Source: Rhodoferax sp. (GTDB lineage Bacteria; Pseudomonadota; Gammaproteobacteria; Burkholderiales; Burkholderiaceae_C). From it: a DNA stretch of 64,000 bases. Below are positions 57,416-64,000 of this stretch, piece after piece; within the stretch, counting starts at the first letter, position 1; each line of letters starts with the position of its first letter. The notes under the pieces were generated by a model that saw only the letters and a program-made list of their open reading frames with translations, did no database searches and was not told where the DNA came from. Location: the NCBI RefSeq assembly GCF_030697375.1, contig NZ_JAUYQD010000040.1, positions 124,001 through 188,000 on the forward strand, read 5' to 3'. A program made the translations under genes and the position numbers.

Positions 57416-59062
57416 ATGCGGTTTGCAGAGCGCGCGCGCCCCTCTTTGTCCATTACCGCCTTGCGTCCAGCTGACTGGACCCACCTTGCGGGTGTGCTGG
57501 TGGTGGCTATTGCCTTGCGCACTTTGTTCTACACCGGCTTTTTTGGGTCAGACGAAGTGACCTACACCATGACCGCCAACAACATAGTATCTGGCGACTG
57601 GCACGCCTCGGACTACATTGGCGCCACGCGTTATGGCATGAACCTCCCGGTCGCACTCTCCATCTACCTTTTTGGATTGTCTGAGGCCAGCGCCAACTTA
57701 TGGCCGTTTTTGTGCTCTCTTGCTGAGGTGGCGCTCATTTTTGTACTTGCCCGCTGGTTGTGGGGCCCCCGAGCAGCCGTTGCCAGTGCGGGCTTGCTGG
57801 CACTGCTACCGCTGCATGTCCATTTTGCAGGACGCATGATGGCAGACCCCCCACTGGCTTTTTTCTTGTCACTCAGCGTGGCGCTGTTGCTGCGCTCTAC
57901 CCACTCCAAAATTCCGTTGATGGCGCTTGCGGCAGGACTGGCATGGGGTGGCGTGTTTTGGGTTAAAGAATCCGTTGCTCTTCTGTATTTACCTATCTTT
58001 TTATTGCTGAATTTTTACCTCTTTCAATTCGATGGACGCTGGTTCTGGCTTTTTTTCGGCATGGGCTTTGCCTTCGCCGCAAACTGTGTCCTCATGAACT
58101 CTGTAGCAGGTAATCCCATGCATATTTTCGCGGTCATGAAAGCGGCCGTGCTGAAGATAAGGGGCCTGCAACTCAACACCTCACCGTGGTTTTACCTGCA
58201 CTATCTGTTCGCGGACGTACGGCACACATTCCTCCTTGGGTATTTGGCCGCAGCGGGAATCCTGCTGCAGGGATTGCATTTTTGGCGTGCCAGGCAAATC
58301 GCACCGGGAACCCAATTTGTGGTTCTATGGGTGATTTTGCTTGTTGGAATGTTTTCTCTTGCCGTTGTCTCCCTTTCACCAATCCAACTGGTGATGAAGC
58401 AGACAAACTACATGCTGATATTCGCGGGCCCATTGGCGCTTTTGGCGGGTTGGTTCCTATCGACACTGTCGAACCGCATCTTGCTTCCCCTAGGGGCATT
58501 GGTGGTATCTGGTTCGGTATTCCTGGCCGCGCTTGAGCAGCAGGCGGTCACGGTATTTACCGCCAATAGCAAATCCGCCTATGCCTACCTGCGCGACCAC
58601 CCCGAGGTCTCCCTGCTTGGGACCACCAACAATGGGCGTGCAGTGCTGTTTTACGCCATGATGGACGGTTACCCCAACTTGCCTGAAAGGTTCTTATCGT
58701 TCGGTGATCTGTATGGAGCCATGAACTCCCATGGGCATGCTGATGGGTATGCGCTCGCCACAGGTAAAAATGTTTTCGCAGTGCTTGACCTTCAAAACAT
58801 CGACTGGGGCAGCACCCCTGGTGCAATACGGCGACTTGCCGATGTTCCTGCGTGTTGGAAACCCGCAGGCACTTTGATCCCAGCCACGCTGGGCAGCGGC
58901 CACAGGCTGGTCCAAGGGCTGGTTTATATTGGCAAGTTACTGCCTATGCGTCTGCAGCAGCCTTTTATGAAGAATCTTCAGCCGCTGGCGCTTCCGGCTA
59001 AAGCCTATTTATTCCATGTGGAGGGAACGTGCTGGAATTTGGGAAATCACGGCAAAACATAG
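57416..59062 (+). CDS. Family 39 glycosyltransferase (ArnT/PMT-like membrane enzyme)
   Basis: This 548-residue protein has roughly twelve transmembrane helices and the GT39 features FFGSDEVTYTMTANNIVSGDW (acidic first periplasmic loop), GRMMADPPLAFF and a C-terminal periplasmic domain. These enzymes use polyprenyl-phosphate sugars to modify lipids or proteins on the periplasmic side, so the GT2/GtrA pair could supply its donor. The ATG at 57416 is preceded by AGAGAC; the frame extends back into wecE without meaning. Its 3' end overlaps the end of the convergent lipoprotein gene by 16 bases. Confidence 0.9.
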   Translation: MRFAERARPSLSITALRPADWTHLAGVLVVAIALRTLFYTGFFGSDEVTYTMTANNIVSGDWHASDYIGATRYGMNLPVALSIYLFGLSEASANLWPFLCSLAEVALIFVLARWLWGPRAAVASAGLLALLPLHVHFAGRMMADPPLAFFLSLSVALLLRSTHSKIPLMALAAGLAWGGVFWVKESVALLYLPIFLLLNFYLFQFDGRWFWLFFGMGFAFAANCVLMNSVAGNPMHIFAVMKAAVLKIRGLQLNTSPWFYLHYLFADVRHTFLLGYLAAAGILLQGLHFWRARQIAPGTQFVVLWVILLVGMFSLAVVSLSPIQLVMKQTNYMLIFAGPLALLAGWFLSTLSNRILLPLGALVVSGSVFLAALEQQAVTVFTANSKSAYAYLRDHPEVSLLGTTNNGRAVLFYAMMDGYPNLPERFLSFGDLYGAMNSHGHADGYALATGKNVFAVLDLQNIDWGSTPGAIRRLADVPACWKPAGTLIPATLGSGHRLVQGLVYIGKLLPMRLQQPFMKNLQPLALPAKAYLFHVEGTCWNLGNHGKT

Positions 59063-61728
59063 TTCACCGTTAGCTTGGGCCGCAGAGTGGCGGAATTGAT
59101 GTATTCGCGCGCATAGTAGTACTTGATGTTGATGTCATCCCCACTGCTTCTGCGCAAACGCCAACCGTAATTTGGAGCACCCGCCTGCATGGCCCCCAAG
59201 CCTTGCGTCACATTGATTTTCACCCAGCCGGGGTCCCAAGCCGCCAAGCCTGAACCGTCTGCTGTTGCGACGTAGTCCGTGCCAACGCCAAACGCACCGC
59301 CGGTGGCCCATGGCACCCCCGTACGGCATGAATTCCAGGTGGCCTGCTTCTCTTGCCAATCGCACAACATGCGGTACGCGGAAAGCGTGAGACTGTAACT
59401 GCTTGATTTGTACAGCTCCAGACTGGCCGATGTAATAACTGCATTGTCTGGAACAGGCCCACCTTCCCGGTTGAAAATGGCGAAGCGCACCATATTGGCA
59501 TAGTAAATATAGAGGTCTATCAAAGATGGATTGGATCCATAGTTCACATCCTTGGCATTGCCAGCCAGAGAGGTATCTCGTGTCCCTGCATACCCGTTTA
59601 AGCCATCTTGCAGCACCACCGTTCCACCATTGGCCTGCACCACCTGGATATTGACAACGGAAGATATTTGGCTGGCAGATTGGTTGTCATAGGCAATGGC
59701 AGTCAATGCATGGGAACCTACGCTGGCGCCGGTCCAATCAAAGCGCCAAGGCGCGGAGGTGTCGCGCGCCAACAGGGTCGCCCCATCGTAAAAATCTACC
59801 CGCACCACGGAGCCATCCGCATCGGAAGCACTGGCGACCAGACTTATCGTCGCACCTTGCAAGAACTGTGAACCCGAAGTGGGCATATCAATCGACACAC
59901 TCGGAGCCTGGTTCGTCGATCCACCACTGGAGGGTGCCTTCCATCCCACCGGTTTATAAATCCAGATATTGCCCAAGGTGCTGTCTTGCAAGGCCATGAA
60001 GGCATCCAGGTTGGGGATGTATTTCCACTTTCCCAAGATGCCGGTCCCCGTCGCCTGCGTGGGCGTAGCGCCAGTAGGGAAAATCTGCTTGCGCAATTGC
60101 CAACCGCTGGGACTCAGCGTAGCCGGTGGAATCAGCATCCATACCTCTGGCCCGCCACACCAGAGGGCATATTGCCGCCGGGCGGGGTCAAAATCGAAAC
60201 CGCAGTAGCGAATATTGATTTGTCCGCTGGACAATTTGCTGGAAAACTCACCTGTCGAATCGGTAAACGCGATGATTTTTTCATAATTGGTTTCGGCTCC
60301 TGGCGCCGCGACATTCCAATACGTAAACGGCCGGGTCTTATCGCCTAGTTTGGCAAAAATCTTTTGCACCGGGTCATAGGTGCAAACGGTCTGGCCCTGT
60401 GGCGAATCCCACCAGCCGCCAATTTGCGTCCACGTATCCGCTTTGGGATTGCTCACATCGTTGACCGCATAACGAAACAACTGGGTCGCCGTGCCCCCCA
60501 AGCGCGCCGCCACGTACACCACGTCTTTGCCGTTTTCCACTGTATAGCCTGTGCACCCCTCCACATGTGACGCGGGCAGACGGGGCGTTCCGGCAAGGTT
60601 CAGCGGAAGATCTCGGTTTTGCCACATCCGACCGCCCACAATTTCTGGATGCGGGCTCACTCTTTTGACGTGTGAACCTGTCGTTCCCCCTACTTTGTTT
60701 GGGTCCGCCTTATTGGGGTCCCAGAGATACGGGCCGGTGTTGCGGCTCTGCCCATTGACCGTGGCTCGCCGATACATGTCGCCATTGTTGTACGCAGCCC
60801 CACCAAATGTCAGAAAACGATCAATGATCGGTAAAAAGACGTTGCTGTCGTAGGTGTGGGCCGCAGCAGGGGCGGCATCCGGTCCATCGAGCGCCGTGAA
60901 ATTTCCCGATGCATCCCTGGTAATGTCGCTCGGCAAGGAAGCGCGTTCCCACTCGCGGGTGCTTCCATGCCACCGGTAGACATCATTGCCCGGATAATTG
61001 GCGTGGCCCCCGCCATACAGGACTAAGTCCCCACGGTTTGAATCCCAGGCAAAACTGCTCCACGCAATAATGATCTTGGAAGGCGGCGAAGCGCCCCCAC
61101 CGTTGACATCCAAAGGGCGCAATTCTTCAGGCGTCCATACATCGGCATAACTATTCAAACTGGCTTGTACCCAAGAACCTTCTGGCATGGCATTGAGCAG
61201 GCTGACCAAACCCGGCAAACTGGCGCCGGTTGATGCAGAAATATCAGTGGACGTGCTACTGAAGGCCCGGACACTTGCTGCGGCTTGAACACGCGGGGTC
61301 ACGTTGCCGGAGTTCGGCATCTGGCCTGCCTTCTGGGTCGCGTCCCGATGCTCACTCGGTGGCAACACGGCATCGGCCTCCACCACATCAATGCGCACCG
61401 TTGCGCGCACCTCGGTGTTATTGGCGTCACTTACAGAAACTGCTGCATCGAAATGCCCCAGTTGTGTCGCCTGCCCCTCAATGCGCCCCGTCTGCGCATC
61501 CAGTGTGAGCCCCTGCGGCAAACTACCGTCCGCTATTTTCCAGCGATACGCCCCACTCCCGCCCGACGCAGTCAGCATGGTGCGGTAGTTCTCTCCCAAT
61601 GTCGCCACTGGCAATGCGGACTGATCGACCGAAGGACCTTCCGAACTGCCGCCACCACAAGAAGAGACCAGCGCGCAACTCAGCAAAGTAACAACGACGC
61701 TTGTAATCCATTTGAAACGGTATTTCAT
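59047..61728 (-). CDS. Large secreted lipoprotein with Ig-like, kelch-like and DNRLRE domains
   Basis: This 893-residue protein starts with a lipoprotein signal (LLSCALVSSC, Cys near residue 24) and a Gly/Ser-rich linker. Next come a He_PIG Ig-like domain (residues ~35-115), a large middle region with kelch / galactose-oxidase-like strands (AWDSNRGDLVLYGGGHANYP, FLTFGGAAYNNGDMYRR), a second Ig-like domain (~615-705, VRVDFYDGATLLARDT) and a C-terminal DNRLRE/CBM96-like domain (~715-893). The ATG at 61728 follows AGAGG. It may bind or process the surface glycan, but no catalytic residues are certain. It does not end with a PEP-CTERM sorting signal. Confidence 0.85.
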   Translation of the reverse strand: MKYRFKWITSVVVTLLSCALVSSCGGGSSEGPSVDQSALPVATLGENYRTMLTASGGSGAYRWKIADGSLPQGLTLDAQTGRIEGQATQLGHFDAAVSVSDANNTEVRATVRIDVVEADAVLPPSEHRDATQKAGQMPNSGNVTPRVQAAASVRAFSSTSTDISASTGASLPGLVSLLNAMPEGSWVQASLNSYADVWTPEELRPLDVNGGGASPPSKIIIAWSSFAWDSNRGDLVLYGGGHANYPGNDVYRWHGSTREWERASLPSDITRDASGNFTALDGPDAAPAAAHTYDSNVFLPIIDRFLTFGGAAYNNGDMYRRATVNGQSRNTGPYLWDPNKADPNKVGGTTGSHVKRVSPHPEIVGGRMWQNRDLPLNLAGTPRLPASHVEGCTGYTVENGKDVVYVAARLGGTATQLFRYAVNDVSNPKADTWTQIGGWWDSPQGQTVCTYDPVQKIFAKLGDKTRPFTYWNVAAPGAETNYEKIIAFTDSTGEFSSKLSSGQINIRYCGFDFDPARRQYALWCGGPEVWMLIPPATLSPSGWQLRKQIFPTGATPTQATGTGILGKWKYIPNLDAFMALQDSTLGNIWIYKPVGWKAPSSGGSTNQAPSVSIDMPTSGSQFLQGATISLVASASDADGSVVRVDFYDGATLLARDTSAPWRFDWTGASVGSHALTAIAYDNQSASQISSVVNIQVVQANGGTVVLQDGLNGYAGTRDTSLAGNAKDVNYGSNPSLIDLYIYYANMVRFAIFNREGGPVPDNAVITSASLELYKSSSYSLTLSAYRMLCDWQEKQATWNSCRTGVPWATGGAFGVGTDYVATADGSGLAAWDPGWVKINVTQGLGAMQAGAPNYGWRLRRSSGDDINIKYYYAREYINSATLRPKLTVNYVLP

Positions 61729-61797
61729 AACGACCTCTTTTCTTGCAAAAAGTCTTATGACATGTAAGTCGTTTTTAAAGCCATGAATTGGCCGCCG

Positions 61798-61813
61798 TTG
61801 AGAAAAGTCAACA
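61798..61813. other. Small inverted repeat upstream of the lipoprotein gene
   Basis: GTTGA-GAAAAG-TCAAC lies 70-85 bases upstream of the lipoprotein start, within the 191-base gap to the acyltransferase stop. It could be an operator or a short hairpin. On the minus strand TTGACTT overlaps it and might be a -35 element, but no good -10 follows. Confidence 0.25.
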
Positions 61814-61919
61814 ATACTCAGGCGATAAATGTGCAAATACCGACGCTGTTCGCGGTGTTTTCATAGGAAATAGCCGTGGAACGGCGCGCTTCCTGGACTC
61901 GGGGCAACATAGGTGAACA

Positions 61920-62951
61920 CTATGCGCCCACAGGAGTGTTGCTCCTTCGATAGCAACTCCGTATCCACTGCATCGCGGGGCGCTCTACCCATCGGCTCAC
62001 AACAGCGGCCATGAAAAAATTTGCACCCAGTGTCATCAAAATCGCAACATCGATGGAAACGTCCAAGGTTCGCAGTCGCAACAGCACAGCCCATCCAATA
62101 TTTTCGTGCAATAGGTACAGAGGGTATGAAATCGTGCCAAGCCAAACAAAGGGCCCAAAGCGAAGCATCGAAAGCTTGCTGTTGGCAGCCAGAAACACCA
62201 CCACCAGAAAGGCCATGGCAAGGCACGCAACAAGAATGGATTCGCAAATCCATAGGGTTGCAATCGCCAGCGCAGCGGTCCGCGCCGACGGCCAGCACGC
62301 ACCCACACGGCTACGGCTCGTCGCCAGGTAGACCGAAACTCCCAGGGCAAACCACGGGATGTATTGCAAGATCAGCAAACGAAAAACAATCCATGGAAGG
62401 CTAATTCCAAACTGCGTCTCCAACAGGTAATAAGCCAGCCTCAACAGCAAGAGCCCAAACAAAAATAGGTGCACCCGGGTCAAGCAATTTATTCGGTAGA
62501 GCAGGAACATTCCGCTGTAAAAAAGCAGCTCAACCTCAAGTGTCCAGTACACGCCATCCACATGGGGAACCCGAAACAGCCCGTGCACCATCAGCATATT
62601 GGCAAGCGCCGAATCTATGTCCACCAGTTTCCCCGGCAACCCCAGCCAATGGGTAATGCCAAAGGTGAGAAAGATAGCGGCCCAGTAGGTCGGAAAAAGA
62701 CGGCTGAACCTAGACACGACAAAGTCCATGGGCAAAACCGTTTTCTCCAGCGTCATGAAGATGACAAAACCGCTGATGACAAAAAAAAGCCCCACGCCGT
62801 AGTGCCCATGGGGGTACACGACGATAGGCTGTACGGTGGAGGGAAACAAATCGGTGAAGCGGGTCGTGTAGTGAAACAGCACCACCGCCAGCGCAGCCAG
62901 TCCGCGCAAGGCATCCACTTCAAGGAGTCGATTGGAACGGGAAATGGACAT
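61920..62951 (-). CDS. Acyltransferase family 3 (OafA/YrhL-like) membrane protein
   Basis: This 343-residue protein has about ten transmembrane helices and the family's N-terminal motif RLLEVDALRGLAALAVVLFHY with the catalytic-type Arg and His, then GVGLFFVISGFVIF and VSRFSRLFPTYWAA. Such enzymes move acetyl or other acyl groups onto periplasmic-side sugars, for example in O-antigen or exopolysaccharide. I start at ATG 62951, which matches the family N terminus; the longer frame is not supported. It is divergent from the flippase gene. The acceptor is probably the glycan of this locus, inferred from context. Confidence 0.92.
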   Translation of the reverse strand: MSISRSNRLLEVDALRGLAALAVVLFHYTTRFTDLFPSTVQPIVVYPHGHYGVGLFFVISGFVIFMTLEKTVLPMDFVVSRFSRLFPTYWAAIFLTFGITHWLGLPGKLVDIDSALANMLMVHGLFRVPHVDGVYWTLEVELLFYSGMFLLYRINCLTRVHLFLFGLLLLRLAYYLLETQFGISLPWIVFRLLILQYIPWFALGVSVYLATSRSRVGACWPSARTAALAIATLWICESILVACLAMAFLVVVFLAANSKLSMLRFGPFVWLGTISYPLYLLHENIGWAVLLRLRTLDVSIDVAILMTLGANFFMAAVVSRWVERPAMQWIRSCYRRSNTPVGA

Positions 62952-63143
62952 CGTTTTAAAAATATTCCCCGTCAACTTTGACTTGCGCTGTCCTGGTCCA
63001 TGACGCGTCAACGTGGTGCATAAGCCCTGATTAGAGACAGGGGGTAGATCCCTCTGGTTGCGAAAGCGCAAGGCCCTTCAGGTCCGACTCCCTAGACTAG
63101 GATCGCCCCTTCCGCTTTGCCCAAAAAATCACACCAGGCAACC

Positions 63144-64000
63144 ATGAAAGACATTGTCCAAGGGACGATCCTGACCGTCGCCATGCGCTGGACCGACCGG
63201 CTCATCGGCTTGGTGAGCACGCTGATATTGGCCAGGCTACTGGTTCCAGAGGATTTCGGCATCATTGCCATGGCGTCGTTGTTCATTACCCTTGCCGACG
63301 TTTTTTTTGATCTGGGCGTTTATGTGACGCTGGTACAAAACAAATCACCCAGCCAGGCGCATTTTGATACCGCGTGGACTTTGGGCTTGTTACAGGCTGC
63401 GCTTGCCGCGGTGGTTCTTTTCCTCTCGGCTCCCTATGCTGCTGCCTATTTTCATGAACCTCGTGTAGAGGACGTCATCAAGATTCTGGGTTTGGGTTTG
63501 CTGATCACCGGATTCGACAACATCGGTGTCGTCAATTTCCAGAAGGAGATGCGCTTCGGACAGGACTTCATCTTCATGTTCACCCGGCGTTTTTCCGGCT
63601 TCGCCGTCACCATCATTGCGGCGTGGATGCTGCAATCGTATTGGGCCCTGGCGATTGGCACGGTGTCCGGGCGCTTGGTCGGCCTGGTCTGCAGTTTTTT
63701 GATGCACCCCATGCGTCCCCGCTTGGGTCTCTCCAAGGTTCGGGAAATACTGGGCGTTTCGCAATGGCTGATGGCCAGAACCACGGGTGGGTATTTGGAG
63801 AGCCAACTCCACCGTGTAGTAGTTGGAAGACGCGACGACGCCACGGTCATGGGAGCCTATGCAATGGCCGGCGACATCAGTGCCATGCCATCGACCGAAC
63901 TGCTAATGCCAATCAACCGCGTTCTCTTTCCCGCCTTCGTACGGGTCAAGGAAGATCCGCAAGAGCTCAAGCGCGTTTTTTTGATCGCCCAGGGCGTGCA
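63144..64000 (+). CDS. Polysaccharide flippase (Wzx/WzxC-like), partial at window end
   Basis: I translated this region directly: an open frame from ATG 63144 runs to the window edge with no stop, giving at least 285 residues. It reads MKDIVQGTILTVAMRWTDRL and continues with several hydrophobic helices (LAALVSTLILAR-like, VVLFLSAPYAAAYF, FAVTIIAAWML). The LVPEDFGIIAMASLFI segment is the hallmark of the MOP/Wzx family that flips lipid-linked oligosaccharides. AGG lies just upstream of the ATG. It is divergent from the OafA-like gene, with a 192-base gap between. The C-terminal part lies outside the window. Confidence 0.9.
   Translation, partial: MKDIVQGTILTVAMRWTDRLIGLVSTLILARLLVPEDFGIIAMASLFITLADVFFDLGVYVTLVQNKSPSQAHFDTAWTLGLLQAALAAVVLFLSAPYAAAYFHEPRVEDVIKILGLGLLITGFDNIGVVNFQKEMRFGQDFIFMFTRRFSGFAVTIIAAWMLQSYWALAIGTVSGRLVGLVCSFLMHPMRPRLGLSKVREILGVSQWLMARTTGGYLESQLHRVVVGRRDDATVMGAYAMAGDISAMPSTELLMPINRVLFPAFVRVKEDPQELKRVFLIAQGV

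Noticed and set aside
63040..63115. tRNA-like look (ggttgcgaaagcgcaagg, ggtccgactccc) upstream of the flippase gene
   Set aside because: No acceptor-stem pairing or cloverleaf arms could be built; probably chance.

Overview
The window is GC-rich, densely packed chromosomal DNA from a betaproteobacterium. The best fit is Burkholderiales, Comamonadaceae, close to Rhodoferax or Polaromonas. This rests on a phasin, exosortase-A-associated gene families, a late cobalamin block, many c-di-GMP and two-component genes, and a dispersed ~50-bp element that I remember from Comamonadaceae genomes. No rRNA, tRNA, CRISPR array or transposase was seen. Family names come from reading translations and remembered signatures, not from searches.

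Layout. 0-4.4 kb: periplasmic solute-binding protein, a histidine kinase with an unusual dimerisation domain, and a convergent overlapping receiver protein. 5-14 kb: ordinary accessory metabolism (flavin oxidoreductase, divergent MarR/exporter pair with twin palindromic operators, nitroreductase, PhoD phosphatase, DsbA-like protein, AsmA-like protein, Lon-like protease). 14.4-21.3 kb: HD-GYP phosphodiesterase overlapping a hybrid kinase, a PLP aminotransferase, and endonuclease III between two related HDOD genes. 21.3-23.8 kb: cobT-cobS-cobC for nucleotide loop assembly. 23.9-26.3 kb: Crp/Fnr regulator, small heat shock protein, NarL-type regulator.

26.4-40.3 kb is the core of an exosortase A (XrtA/PEP-CTERM) type exopolysaccharide locus: AMP-forming acyl ligase, PLP decarboxylase, O-antigen-ligase-like protein, EpsB-like initiating sugar transferase, the PrsK/PrsR/PrsT module, and a FeeM-like N-acyltransferase fused to PilZ. 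A signalling block follows at 40.4-48.8 kb (GGDEF cyclase, CheB-CheR-PAS hybrid, Usp, Crp/Fnr, NarL-type regulator and kinase). At 49.2-52.7 kb the exosortase-A theme resumes with an acyl carrier protein, two alpha/beta hydrolases, a GNAT-like protein and a TPR protein. No exosortase and no PEP-CTERM substrate lies in the window.

53.5-64 kb is a surface-glycan cluster: GT2 transferase, WecD-like acetyltransferase, a GtrA/hexapeptide acyltransferase fusion, WecE aminotransferase, GT39 transferase, a large Ig/kelch/DNRLRE lipoprotein, an OafA-like acyltransferase and a Wzx-type flippase cut by the window end.

The most interesting hypothesis is that the ligase, decarboxylase, ACP, two hydrolases and PilZ-coupled N-acyl synthase form one small-molecule or glycan-modification pathway gated by c-di-GMP and embedded in the exopolysaccharide locus. 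The parts are seen; the joint pathway is inferred.
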